Below are positions 9,223 to 18,039 of a stretch of DNA of 64,000 nucleotides, one piece after another. The notes beneath the pieces are model-generated. The model had not been told where the DNA came from. It made no database searches and saw only the letters and a program-made list of their open reading frames with translations. Position numbers and translations under genes: made by a program. Position 1 is the first letter of the stretch, and each line of letters starts with the position of its first letter. This DNA is from Ogataea parapolymorpha DL-1 (lineage: Eukaryota; Ascomycota; Pichiomycetes; Pichiales; Pichiaceae), in the NCBI RefSeq assembly GCF_000187245.1, contig NC_027865.1, positions 682,001 through 746,000 on the forward strand, read 5' to 3'.

Positions 9223-9278
9223 GCTAATACATGGCCCTTTATAAATGGTTTTTTTTTGGAAAAAATAAAAAGTTCACC

Positions 9279-10964
9279 ATGTTTATGAGTTTTAGACCCC
9301 CGTCGCTAATTCTCCAAAAAATCGTCTGTGCGCGGCCAAATGCGACAGGCCTCATATGGACCAGTGTGCGATACCAATCCGTTGGCATTGTAGACCAAAA
9401 AACCCTACCGGACCTGCTGGAGAAGACTAGAGCGATATTTCCCACAAATAAGATAATCAGACACAAAGCCCGCCAGTTGCTCGAGCTGGCGCGCGAAACG
9501 GACGGCTACTCAACGCCGGTCAGGATCGGGATCGTGCAGTCCCCCGGAATCGAGCCCGGACTGCTCACAGACGTGCTAGTTTGCGACCCTCTGGACAGCG
9601 ACCAGGCCTGGTATACACAGCTCCGGCAGCGGCAGAGCGAGAAAAAAGCCAATCAATGGGTCCGTTTTGGCGAGAACGGCGTGCGGTCTCCGTTTTTGAG
9701 CCGCGAATTACGCGTGATACAGAGCGAAACCTTAGGCGACGGCTCTACGAGAAACGAGCTGCACAGAGAAGAGTTCCGAGACATTGAGCTCCTGGAAATC
9801 AATGACCCAGAAAACCTGCACTCTGACTCTGGCATCTCAGAAACAACCACTGCCGTCCAGCCGTCGTCCCCCAACGACTGCCATCTGTACATATATGTCA
9901 AGACCCGTCCTGGGGAGCCTCTGGAGATCAACAACTACCCTTCGCTCTCGGTCCTCAACACACAGATCCAGGAGACCGGAAGCTCGTTCCAATTACAAAC
10001 ACAGGGCGAAATTGCCGTAGATCTGGAAAAAGCCAGACTCGCCAACGAATTGCTCATGGAGTCTCCCAACAACGTGTCCAGATATCTCGAGCTGGTGAAA
10101 AAATCCAATATCAGTGCTCTGCTGTTCACGTTGAGCAGAGAAACCAGCGCCAACAGGCCAGCGGCCCTGCTGCTGCGGTCGCTGCTCTCCGACATTGACG
10201 AGCAGCTCAAGTTTGAAGAGAAGCCCGACCTTGTGAAGGAAGTGGACGCACTAAGAAAAGAGATCGAAAATTGGGCCCAGATGTCCCATTTCGAGCTCCA
10301 GTCCAAAATAGCCCCATATTTGCAGGACGTGCTGATTCAGAGGTTCAGCAAAATCACACAGATCGTCCCAAACATCGACGACTTCGACCTCGTGCTCTCC
10401 AAATACCTCTTTGACGACGAAACATACATCCAGAAAAGCATGTTCAACTTCACGCCCGTCAAGTGCCACGGGTCGCTATTGGAGTCGACCGCCAAGCTGA
10501 ACTACCTAGAGGGCAAGATCGACCTGCTGCTGCCGGCAAACGCAGAACCACCGCAGCCGCTGGCTCACCCGGTCGCCGTGCTGAAACACAAGGTGCTCAA
10601 CAAAGACCTCCCGGACCTGCAGCAGAAAATCAGCCGCATCGTGCTCCACAACCTCGCCACAATCAACCTGCCAGCGTTCGCCGTGTGCACGGTGGGTCAC
10701 GTGATCGACTATATCTCGATGGACACGGCGGTGGCGGTGGTGGTGCTGAGTTTCGCCATCTCGTCCAACAACATTTCCAAGGCTGTGTTCCGCCATCTCG
10801 ACGCGTTCAGAAAGAGCTACACGGAGAACCTGCGCACGTCGATCGACCGCAGCCTGGAGCACCTGCGCAGACGCCTGAACCGCAACCTGGAGCAGAATGG
10901 GCTCAACAAGGCAGAGAAGCAGCAGCTGAGGCAGCAGCTGAGCAACACCCTGGACAAGTGGTAG
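9279..10964 (+). CDS. Predicted mitochondrial membrane protein of unknown function (possibly Mmc1-like)
   Basis: I place the start at the ATG at 9279 (context CACCATG), 561 residues. This yields MFMSFRPPSLILQKIVCARP, an Arg-rich amphipathic mitochondrial presequence. An in-frame ATG at 9231 would add 16 residues, but it overlaps a TATAAA at 9239-9244 that more likely belongs to the promoter. The rest is mostly helical and polar. One hydrophobic stretch lies near residues 464-496 (LPAFAVCTVGHVIDYI then TAVAVVVLSFAIS), and a basic coiled-coil-like C terminus follows. The family could be the poorly studied fungal Mmc1 group, but I cannot confirm that. It is head to head with IND1, with start codons 56 bp apart. 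Confidence 0.7.
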   Translation: MFMSFRPPSLILQKIVCARPNATGLIWTSVRYQSVGIVDQKTLPDLLEKTRAIFPTNKIIRHKARQLLELARETDGYSTPVRIGIVQSPGIEPGLLTDVLVCDPLDSDQAWYTQLRQRQSEKKANQWVRFGENGVRSPFLSRELRVIQSETLGDGSTRNELHREEFRDIELLEINDPENLHSDSGISETTTAVQPSSPNDCHLYIYVKTRPGEPLEINNYPSLSVLNTQIQETGSSFQLQTQGEIAVDLEKARLANELLMESPNNVSRYLELVKKSNISALLFTLSRETSANRPAALLLRSLLSDIDEQLKFEEKPDLVKEVDALRKEIENWAQMSHFELQSKIAPYLQDVLIQRFSKITQIVPNIDDFDLVLSKYLFDDETYIQKSMFNFTPVKCHGSLLESTAKLNYLEGKIDLLLPANAEPPQPLAHPVAVLKHKVLNKDLPDLQQKISRIVLHNLATINLPAFAVCTVGHVIDYISMDTAVAVVVLSFAISSNNISKAVFRHLDAFRKSYTENLRTSIDRSLEHLRRRLNRNLEQNGLNKAEKQQLRQQLSNTLDKW

Positions 10965-11157
10965 GTGGCTCATTTCACGTGACCTCCGGTATGAGGCTTG
11001 CTTTTACGAAGTATACGATCCAAAAAGCACCCGATATTTTTCGGTGTGTCTTTTTTGGCAATTTTCCGGCGGTGCAACGGGATCTGTCGTATGGTTCGAT
11101 TATTTTCTGGTGCTGGTGAATAAATAAATAGACGCACATTCCCTTCCCGCAATCTAG

Positions 11158-11343
11158 ATGAATCTGTTTCGGATGTATCCTCACTACCGTCTGATGGTGT
11201 CTAAGACACACAGGAGACTTGCGATGGCGTATGTTTCGGTTGGCCTGGTGCTGCCATTTGTGCTGCCATTGAAAAGTTCGCTAACGACCGATAGAAGCAA
11301 CGTTTACGGCCATTTTAACACCAGGAGCGCGTTCAGAATATAG
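11158..11343 (+). CDS. Possible 61-residue single-pass membrane protein
   Basis: This short reading frame has one hydrophobic helix (LAMAYVSVGLVLPFVLPL, about residues 21-38). A basic N-terminal flank (RRLA) precedes it, with Lys/Ser immediately after, a layout seen in small mitochondrial inner-membrane subunits. The ATG lies 194 bp after the preceding stop codon, a typical promoter distance, and A/T-rich TAAATAAATAG precedes it. I recognise no family, and a 61-codon frame can occur by chance. The rest of the 437-bp gap (10965-11401) shows no other feature. Confidence 0.35.
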   Translation: MNLFRMYPHYRLMVSKTHRRLAMAYVSVGLVLPFVLPLKSSLTTDRSNVYGHFNTRSAFRI

Positions 11344-11401
11344 CAGGGCCTTGGATAAGGGGAACATTGGGTATTGGTAACGGAAATATGATTAATTTAT
11401 G

Positions 11402-13168
11402 CTATTCACCGTATCTGAGATAGAGAGCGTTTTTGAAATGCTCGTGGCGGATTCCAGGTGGTTTGGCGGCCTCGAACGCATTGAGTGCCTCTTTCACCGT
11501 CCAGCCAAGTTTCTCGACCAAGTAGCAGCAGATGAAGAACCCGGTGCGGTTCTGGCCGTAGTGGCAGTGCACGCCTATATACTGGCCCGATGAGAGCTCG
11601 CTGGCAATCTCGTGTGCCACTGCAATGAACTTGACAATCGTCACGTTGTCGGGCGTGACCTTCGACTCGGTTTTGAACTTGACGTAGCGGATTCTTTTGA
11701 AATCCGCCGGGTCGTACGCAGGGGTATCCGACCCGATATCTATGATGGCCATCACTTCTGGATGGTCTTTTTCGAAAACCGAAGGATTGTGCACCTCGTC
11801 GGTCTGACGAAGCGTCTTCATGCCCAACAAAGGCGCCTCTGGCTTTCCAGAAACACGTAGCGGCGCTGAGATTGTCACCACTCTGTCCCATTTCTCCTTA
11901 TTCTTCAGCCCCCACTTGTCACCGCTGATCTGCGCCTTCACCTGTAAAACCCAGGTGCAACTGACGTTCAACTGGAGACTCTCGACGAATTGGTAGATAA
12001 CTCCGGTCAGATAGTGCGGTCTGTCGAGAAAAACGGAGTGATTGGCTCTGTCGATCTTCTCCAGCTTGAATAAAATACCGTTTGACTCCAATTCCCTGGA
12101 AATTGCCTCGCTGGCATGGTATGGCGTGACGCTATCGGCGTCTCCGCAACATATCAGTATTCGCGGCTCGCTGGTGGAATTGATGATGTTTTTGGCAGCA
12201 GCCACCAGCTCTGCAGAGGTCACAAGATGAAAGCCGTTCAAATAATTAAGAAACGTCTCGGACTCGGTGTCCAAGTTCCATCGAAACTGTGTGGCTCTCT
12301 TCAGCCAGTCATTGTTCTCTGGATAAATGAATTTGTTCACCGACGGCGAGTACAGACCGCCCACGCGGTCCACAAAGCGGTAAACGTCGAACAGGCGTGG
12401 CAGATAGGTAAACACGCCCAGAGCCATCTTGAGAGCGCGAGGGAGGTTCATTGGGGCCAATTTGGGTGGCGAGATCATGACTAGCGACTCGACCTTGTTC
12501 TCTGGCAGCAGCGAGATTAGTCTGGTGGCCAGATGCGTGCCCATTGAATGCGCGATGAGGATAAACCGTCTATTAGGAAACTTGGTCGACAGAATGGTGT
12601 TCAGCAGACCTGCAATATTTTCGCTCGTGTAGTCTTCTGGAACAAGCTTCTTAGTATCCTGCTCCAAGCGCGCCAGCTCCTCGTCTGTGTACTGGGTTAG
12701 TCTGAATTTGTGCGTCTTCGTGCTCACTTTGGAGTTGCCAAAGCCAGGAAGGTCAACGCCGAAGACGTCGGCACAGTTGCGGAATTCCTGCAAAATCGGC
12801 TCAAACTGCGATAGCTGACCGCCTAGACCATGAATAAACACAAGAACCGGCAGCGACTCGATCTTCTCCAGAATGTCGTGCTGTAGATTTGGGTCGTTTC
12901 TCTTCTGGTACTCTCGCAGAGGATGTTCACTGAAAAAAGTGTTGAGCGTCACAGACTTGCCGCAGTGGTTGAATGACTCGATTTTCGAGTATTTCTGTAC
13001 AATTGGACAGTCGTTCGGTTTCGATCGTAGAATGGTCAGCTCAAAGTCTGAGTAGAACCCGTTGTGGTACATCTTCTTCAAACGCACAAGCTTGGACAGT
13101 GAATCGTCCTGTTTCTGGAGCTCTTCCAGAGTCTCCTCGTTGATTATGAGCGGCGTGTCCACTGTCAT
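11402..13168 (-). CDS. Two-domain protein: alpha/beta hydrolase fused to a dual-specificity (tyrosine-like) phosphatase
   Basis: The 588-residue protein joins two enzymes. The N-terminal part (about 95-400) is an alpha/beta hydrolase of the ABHD8/epoxide-hydrolase-like group: oxyanion-hole LVFIHGLGGQ, nucleophile elbow AHSMGTH (Ser near residue 209), likely acid in CGDADSVTP and His in ANHSVFLD. The C-terminal part (about 415-588) is a dual-specificity phosphatase with signature HCHYGQNRTG, the CX5R loop with the catalytic Cys near residue 538. A general-acid Asp is plausible in DIGSDTPAYDPADF. No stop or frame shift separates the domains. Substrates are unknown; a lipid or RNA-cap-like phosphatase cannot be excluded. 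It is divergent from IME2 across a 469-bp intergenic region. Confidence 0.85.
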   Translation of the reverse strand: MTVDTPLIINEETLEELQKQDDSLSKLVRLKKMYHNGFYSDFELTILRSKPNDCPIVQKYSKIESFNHCGKSVTLNTFFSEHPLREYQKRNDPNLQHDILEKIESLPVLVFIHGLGGQLSQFEPILQEFRNCADVFGVDLPGFGNSKVSTKTHKFRLTQYTDEELARLEQDTKKLVPEDYTSENIAGLLNTILSTKFPNRRFILIAHSMGTHLATRLISLLPENKVESLVMISPPKLAPMNLPRALKMALGVFTYLPRLFDVYRFVDRVGGLYSPSVNKFIYPENNDWLKRATQFRWNLDTESETFLNYLNGFHLVTSAELVAAAKNIINSTSEPRILICCGDADSVTPYHASEAISRELESNGILFKLEKIDRANHSVFLDRPHYLTGVIYQFVESLQLNVSCTWVLQVKAQISGDKWGLKNKEKWDRVVTISAPLRVSGKPEAPLLGMKTLRQTDEVHNPSVFEKDHPEVMAIIDIGSDTPAYDPADFKRIRYVKFKTESKVTPDNVTIVKFIAVAHEIASELSSGQYIGVHCHYGQNRTGFFICCYLVEKLGWTVKEALNAFEAAKPPGIRHEHFKNALYLRYGE

Positions 13169-13637
13169 TGCATAGGGAGGTTTAATCCTATAGTTTTGTC
13201 AGATTTCTTTTGTCTGCCAAATTAGATTATTTATTTTATTTTTCTTATCTCAAGGGAAAGAAAACTTTACACCGCCACATAAACGGTTCCCACTAGCACA
13301 ATGGGAACAATTGGATCAATAGCAGTTTGTAGTTAATGGAGTGCATACATAGAATAGCTAGTGTGACAAATACGAGTTACGGGTATTGGACGGGCAGCCA
13401 GCGGCCGTAGATAGAAAAGTAGCCGGAGCAATACATATCACAGTTGATCCACTTCCTTCTATAGTGCCCGGCAGCTCCGTCACAATGGCCAATAGCTGGC
13501 ACTGCTAGTGAAATAATTGACAGGAACTGCCCGGCATTCTTTTCCCAGCCTTATTTTCTCCGCTTGTCCCATAAAAGGGAAAAAATATCAACCCCCTAAA
13601 CGCTCGATCTTTTTCTTCCCAACTTTAAGTATTCTCC
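13169..13637. promoter_or_regulatory. Divergent intergenic region upstream of the IME2-like kinase
   Basis: This is 469 bp without a gene. It holds a perfect 7-bp inverted repeat, GTTCCCA (13286-13292) and TGGGAAC (13302-13308), and a 9-bp direct repeat TGCCCGGCA at 13465-13473 and 13528-13536, the second about 100 bp upstream of the kinase ATG. I see no clear URS1 (TAGCCGCCGA) element. The repeats are candidate operators only. Confidence 0.4.
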
Positions 13638-15443
13638 ATGCTCAACGCCCAAGCGCCAGCCGTTGACACAACAATCTCCCTCAAGGAGTTCCTCAAGTCT
13701 GCACCGCCAGTGCCAAAACCCAAGGAAACCACCCCTTTTTACCATTCGGCGATTCCCGTCAAGTCGCTGGTTCAGCGGTACAGAACCGTAGGAAACCTGG
13801 GATCGGGCAGTTTTGGAACCGTGACGTTGGCAAAGGTCCGCGCCAACGCGCTTGCAGGCATCTTTGACGAGATGAAAATTTGTCAGGGGACTCTCCTGGA
13901 GCCGCTGAAAAACGTCAACCGTGCAAAGCTTGATGTGGTGGCTATCAAAACAATGACTCGAAGACTCGCCAATCTGGACGACTACTCAAAGGTGAAAGAA
14001 GTCAAGTTCATTCTTGCCGTGTCGTCTCACCCCTCATTGGTCCAGATCTATGACATATTCATTGACAAGGAAACATTCAAGCTCCATATAGTCATGGAAT
14101 CAATGGATCAAAACTTGTACCAGCTCATGAAGTACAGAAAAAATTGCTTGTTCTCCCCATACACGTTGAAATCTATCTTGTCCCAGATCCTGGCTGGCAT
14201 AAGACACATCCATAAACACGGCTACTACCACAGAGATGTCAAGCCGGAAAATGTTCTTATCATGCAGTCTTCAAATTTCTATGGCTCCAAAGAAAATATT
14301 CCCGAGAACAAGAGACACCAGGCATACGTGATTAAGCTGGCAGACTATGGACTCGCAAGACAGGTCGAGAACAAAAGGCCTTACACGGCCTATGTCTCTA
14401 CCAGATGGTATAGGTCCCCAGAAATCTTGCTGAGACAAAAACACTACTCCTATCCCGTGGATATATGGGCATTTGGATGTGTGGCAGTCGAATCGGCAAC
14501 GTTTCTTCCCTTGTTCCCAGGAAGCAACGAGCTTGACCAAACTTGGAGGGTCCTGGAGGTCCTTGGATGCCCTGAAAAGAGCGAGAAAGCACCTCTTGGC
14601 GGATTCTGGGACGAGGCTCAAAAATTGTCCAGCAATCTCGGATTCCACTTGCCAAGGCTCCCTGGCGCCTCTATCGAGGAACTGATTCCAAGATTTGATC
14701 TTCCAGACAAAGACAGGAAAGAACTCTGTGACGTCGTGAAGGCCTGTCTAGTCTGGGACCCGGATCACCGTATTGGCGTCGACGAGCTTTGCAAAATGAG
14801 TTATTTCAAGAATACCGTCTTAAGCGGACCAGAATCGGATTCTACGCCTGCACACAAGAATGTGACCAAAACCACGCCAGAAAGTCTCAATTGGCTATCC
14901 AAAAACACCCCTAGCGTCGTTAACGACGAAAATATCAACGAGAGCTCCTCACACCGCTTGCGTAAGGTACCACACCTCAGCATGTTCAAATTTAGCAAAT
15001 CTGAAAAGCAAAACCCACAAAACTTTTCGTTCGCAGGAAGTCTCAAGGATGAAAGCAACAACAAGCAAATGGATCCAAAGCCATACCGAAGCGATACTTA
15101 TATGGCGGTGAAAACCAAACCTCAAAGTACCGAGCCAGGAAAAGCAGAGCAAGAATGGGAGCTCAACGACGACGATTCTGACTATGGAGACGACGAAGAT
15201 AGCGGCTTAATCGAGCCATTGTACATTGGCGAATCGTACCCCCTTATCCAGCTTGACGATAAAGACCTTGGACAAAAACCAATGCCTGGAAACGTGGACG
15301 GCTCGTTTGATCCCCAGGTGTGCATTGTCCGAGGAGATGAACGCGCAGATAACCGTTTTATCGACTATGCTTTGGACGAAGAGCTTGGCGGCTATGATGA
15401 CATGGTGTCGTGTCCCTGGAATGCCGGCCACCCGGCTCCATGA
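13638..15443 (+). CDS. IME2: Ime2-type meiotic protein kinase (MAK/ICK/RCK family)
   Basis: The 601-residue protein has an N-terminal kinase domain (about residues 48-395). The Gly loop is GNLGSGSFGTVTLAK, the Lys is in VAIKTM, the catalytic loop YHRDVKPENVL lies at about 199-209, and the activation segment TAYVSTRWYRSPEILLR has the TxY signature of the Ime2/RCK group. WAFGCVAVE matches Ime2 closely. Ime2 drives pre-meiotic S phase and meiotic progression in S. cerevisiae; relatives also act in filamentation and light responses. The metal-binding motif reads DYG (LADYGLAR, near residue 236) rather than DFG. The C-terminal 200 residues are low-complexity and acidic near the end (DDDSDYGDDED). 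It converges with the CCCH gene, 45 bp between stops. Confidence 0.9.
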   Translation: MLNAQAPAVDTTISLKEFLKSAPPVPKPKETTPFYHSAIPVKSLVQRYRTVGNLGSGSFGTVTLAKVRANALAGIFDEMKICQGTLLEPLKNVNRAKLDVVAIKTMTRRLANLDDYSKVKEVKFILAVSSHPSLVQIYDIFIDKETFKLHIVMESMDQNLYQLMKYRKNCLFSPYTLKSILSQILAGIRHIHKHGYYHRDVKPENVLIMQSSNFYGSKENIPENKRHQAYVIKLADYGLARQVENKRPYTAYVSTRWYRSPEILLRQKHYSYPVDIWAFGCVAVESATFLPLFPGSNELDQTWRVLEVLGCPEKSEKAPLGGFWDEAQKLSSNLGFHLPRLPGASIEELIPRFDLPDKDRKELCDVVKACLVWDPDHRIGVDELCKMSYFKNTVLSGPESDSTPAHKNVTKTTPESLNWLSKNTPSVVNDENINESSSHRLRKVPHLSMFKFSKSEKQNPQNFSFAGSLKDESNNKQMDPKPYRSDTYMAVKTKPQSTEPGKAEQEWELNDDDSDYGDDEDSGLIEPLYIGESYPLIQLDDKDLGQKPMPGNVDGSFDPQVCIVRGDERADNRFIDYALDEELGGYDDMVSCPWNAGHPAP

Positions 15444-15488
15444 CACCGCTTCTCTAAGAATATGGCTATGAAAATCGACTGTTCGACA

Positions 15489-16517
15489 TTACGCAATTTG
15501 TACATAATCGTGATTCATGTCGAGGTCTGACGTTTGGGTTTGTTCGATATCCGACTCTTCGGAGCTGCTATCCTGTATGGCTGCTAGCAATGGATGATCC
15601 TTCTGTGTCACGTTATCATTATCTATGTTTCTAATGGCTTTATGATTCGTTGGTTGTACCTTGGTTTTGTGGGCCAGTTTGCACGAGCTGCCTCGTGGAC
15701 AAAAGCCCAGCTCCTGGAGGTCCGGGCATTCGAAGTAGTGTGCCAGCTCACAAGCTCGTCCCCTGTCGCAGTAGCCGTTCACAGCAAATTCTCTACATAT
15801 TCTGGAGTCTTTATTCTCCGATTTATGAGAGAAGACGCAATTTTCGTTGGTGCAATTGTGCGACTGGAAGAACTTGCAAGATGGGGCGTTGTACTGCGAC
15901 GGCGTGTGGGAATATTGGCAGTTAGGTTTTTTGCAAGTGCGATCTTTATTTTGGATCACGTTTGGACACAATGCGACGTGTGTAGGCGAGTGGACAAAGG
16001 GACAGTTTTTGTTAGAGCATGTTCCGCTGCGAGTGTAGTACATACAAAACTGTTTTTCGTCAGAGAACTGCGGATTTTGCATGATGTAATCCCCGTCCAG
16101 CGTCTTGATATATCTGTGGCCATTGTATGTGAGTGTTGTTTTCAAATCATCGAGCGATGTAAGCTGTTTATTTGAGTCTAAAAATTTAGAGGATACGAGG
16201 GCCAATGTGGCTCCCTTGTTTGTGGAGACAAATTCGAGGTTGTTGATGCGGATGCGGTTTTTGTAGGGGAATTTGACCTGGTTAGCGTAGATGTGTTTGT
16301 AGAGGCGTTTTTTAAGCTTGGCGGCCTGTTTGAGTGCTCTAACCTTGATGGCAAAGTCGGGATCGTGTTTCAGTACGTTTGCCGTTCTTTTTGCTGCTGT
16401 TTTTGGTGCCTTCTGGACATGTTTGCGGGCAAGCTTCTCGACGAGTTTTGATTTCTGGAGCCTGAGGTCATTTTCCAGTAGTCGCAAGCGTTCTTCTAGC
16501 TTTTGAGATTCAGACAT
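15489..16517 (-). CDS. CCCH zinc-finger protein with five fingers (ZC3H3/Red5-like)
   Basis: From ATG 16517 (MSESQKLEERLRLLENDLRL) the protein has 342 residues. It has an N-terminal coiled coil and basic region, then five consecutive CCCH fingers at about residues 150-285. Examples are CMYYTRSGTC...CPFVH, CKFFQSHNC...CVFSH and CREFAVNGYC...CELAH. Five tandem fingers of this spacing typify ZC3H3 in animals and Red5 in fission yeast, nuclear proteins acting in poly(A) RNA export or decay. S. cerevisiae has no obvious equivalent. An in-frame ATG at 16541 would add 8 residues but would overlap the divergent RQT4 start. The acidic C-terminal tail includes SSSEESDIEQ. Confidence 0.82.
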   Translation of the reverse strand: MSESQKLEERLRLLENDLRLQKSKLVEKLARKHVQKAPKTAAKRTANVLKHDPDFAIKVRALKQAAKLKKRLYKHIYANQVKFPYKNRIRINNLEFVSTNKGATLALVSSKFLDSNKQLTSLDDLKTTLTYNGHRYIKTLDGDYIMQNPQFSDEKQFCMYYTRSGTCSNKNCPFVHSPTHVALCPNVIQNKDRTCKKPNCQYSHTPSQYNAPSCKFFQSHNCTNENCVFSHKSENKDSRICREFAVNGYCDRGRACELAHYFECPDLQELGFCPRGSSCKLAHKTKVQPTNHKAIRNIDNDNVTQKDHPLLAAIQDSSSEESDIEQTQTSDLDMNHDYVQIA

Positions 16518-16539
16518 GATAGAAAAATATTTATTTTTC

Positions 16540-17877
16540 ATGTCTTTAGTAGCCAAGTTGGGCAGGCTTTTGCCGCTGGACGAGGATACATTGAAACAGA
16601 TGGTGGATTACGCGGTGAAGGAGCTAAAGACACCTGAAGCTGCTAGCCAGCATTTTATCAATTTACTGGGCGAAAGCCCGGACGCTCTGGAGTTTATTAG
16701 TGAATTTTCCAAGACGCTCGAAAAGCCGCAGGAAAAGCCTGTGAAAGAGCCCGGTAAAGCGGACCAAAAGCCCAAGAAGAATGTGATAAAAATTGTGCGG
16801 CCTGGTGCGAAAGCAAGCACCCCGAAGAAGGCCGCTGAGGAGAGCAAGGGCCGGCCGGAGAAAAATCTCAAGCTCGATAATTTGAAAGAGCTCGACGACG
16901 CTCTGATCGAATTGGAGGCGCAGCGCGGCGGCCGCGTGTGCAACTGCAACGCCACGCGACATCCGCTGTTTGAAATGTTCCCAAATTGTTTAAATTGCGG
17001 CAAGATCATCTGCGTCAAGGAAGGACTACAACCGTGTTCTTTCTGCGGCCAGGATCTGCTGAGCAGCGAGGAAAGACGCCAGATCGCGCAGGTTTTACAG
17101 AAGGAGAAGGACGAGCTTAACGGCGTCAAGCATGTGGTGAAGGAGAAAGAAAAGCCGAAGAAAAATAGCAAGATTACCATTTCTGTGAGTTCTGCCGGTC
17201 AGAACAATTTTAAAGTACAAGACCAGCTTTTCAAGCGCATAGAAAGGAAAAAAGAGCTGGAGCGAGAAAATATGGCCAAAAGCAAGAAGGAGCAGGAAGA
17301 GCTTGCTGAGGCTGTCAAGCAGATCGAGTATTTGGAGGCCACCAAGGGCAAGGACCAGGAGCTGCTCCAGGCAGAGCAACGGCTGGACAAGCTGCTGGAA
17401 TTCCAAGCAAATGGCGCACAAAGAACGCGAATAATCGACCAGGCGTCCGACTTTGAGGTTCCTGCCAACAGTCTGAGCCCGTGGGCGTCGCCGGTTGAAA
17501 GAGCGTTGCAATTAAAGAAACAGCAGCGAGAAATGAAAAGACTCGAGGACGAGGAGAAACGACGGACTGGCCGCGGCAAAAAGGTGCTGGACATGTCCAT
17601 AAGAGACGGCAAGGTGATCATGCGCGAGGTGGCGACGCCGGAAACCGGGTCTGACGGCGAGATCGAGGAGCTGGAGCAGCAGATGAACAGACACAGCTTG
17701 GAACAGCTGGAAAAGAACGCGCAGACGGTGTGGGACTACGAAAAAGAGCGCGCCAAGTGGACGAAGCCGAAGTATATGGGCAAGATAGACAGCGACGAGG
17801 TGGCAGAGGAAGTTCACGGCGGCGTTGTGCAGCTGGGCGAGGACGCAGAGGAGATGCTGTTTGGTCTGGGGATCTAG
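16540..17877 (+). CDS. RQT4: Rqt4/TRIP4-like subunit of the ribosome quality-control trigger (ASC-1) complex
   Basis: Starting at ATG 16540 (MSLVAKLGRLLPLDEDTLKQ) the product has 445 residues. The N-terminal helical segment resembles the region of TRIP4/Rqt4 that contacts the Slh1/ASCC3 helicase. The hallmark C2HC5 zinc finger lies at about residues 130-175 (VCNCNATRHPLFEMFPNCLN, then CGKIICVKEG and CSFCGQDLL). It is followed by long charged coiled coil and a conserved WDYEKERAKW motif near residue 400. With Slh1 and Cue3, Rqt4 splits stalled, ubiquitinated ribosomes. An in-frame ATG at 16516 exists, but it lies in the divergent gene's start codon. Only 22 bp separate the two chosen start codons. 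Confidence 0.88.
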   Translation: MSLVAKLGRLLPLDEDTLKQMVDYAVKELKTPEAASQHFINLLGESPDALEFISEFSKTLEKPQEKPVKEPGKADQKPKKNVIKIVRPGAKASTPKKAAEESKGRPEKNLKLDNLKELDDALIELEAQRGGRVCNCNATRHPLFEMFPNCLNCGKIICVKEGLQPCSFCGQDLLSSEERRQIAQVLQKEKDELNGVKHVVKEKEKPKKNSKITISVSSAGQNNFKVQDQLFKRIERKKELERENMAKSKKEQEELAEAVKQIEYLEATKGKDQELLQAEQRLDKLLEFQANGAQRTRIIDQASDFEVPANSLSPWASPVERALQLKKQQREMKRLEDEEKRRTGRGKKVLDMSIRDGKVIMREVATPETGSDGEIEELEQQMNRHSLEQLEKNAQTVWDYEKERAKWTKPKYMGKIDSDEVAEEVHGGVVQLGEDAEEMLFGLGI

Positions 17878-18039
17878 GTGTGTGGTGTGTGGTGCGTGTC
17901 TGCACGGGTATAAAAAAGTTTTTTCTACATGTAAAATTTCTTCACATCAGTAGGTATACTAAACTAGTATATTACAATATAGGGCCATTCAGTCCCTAGC
18001 AGCTGCGTTGGTGGCAGTTGTGTGGGTCTGAGATCAGCT

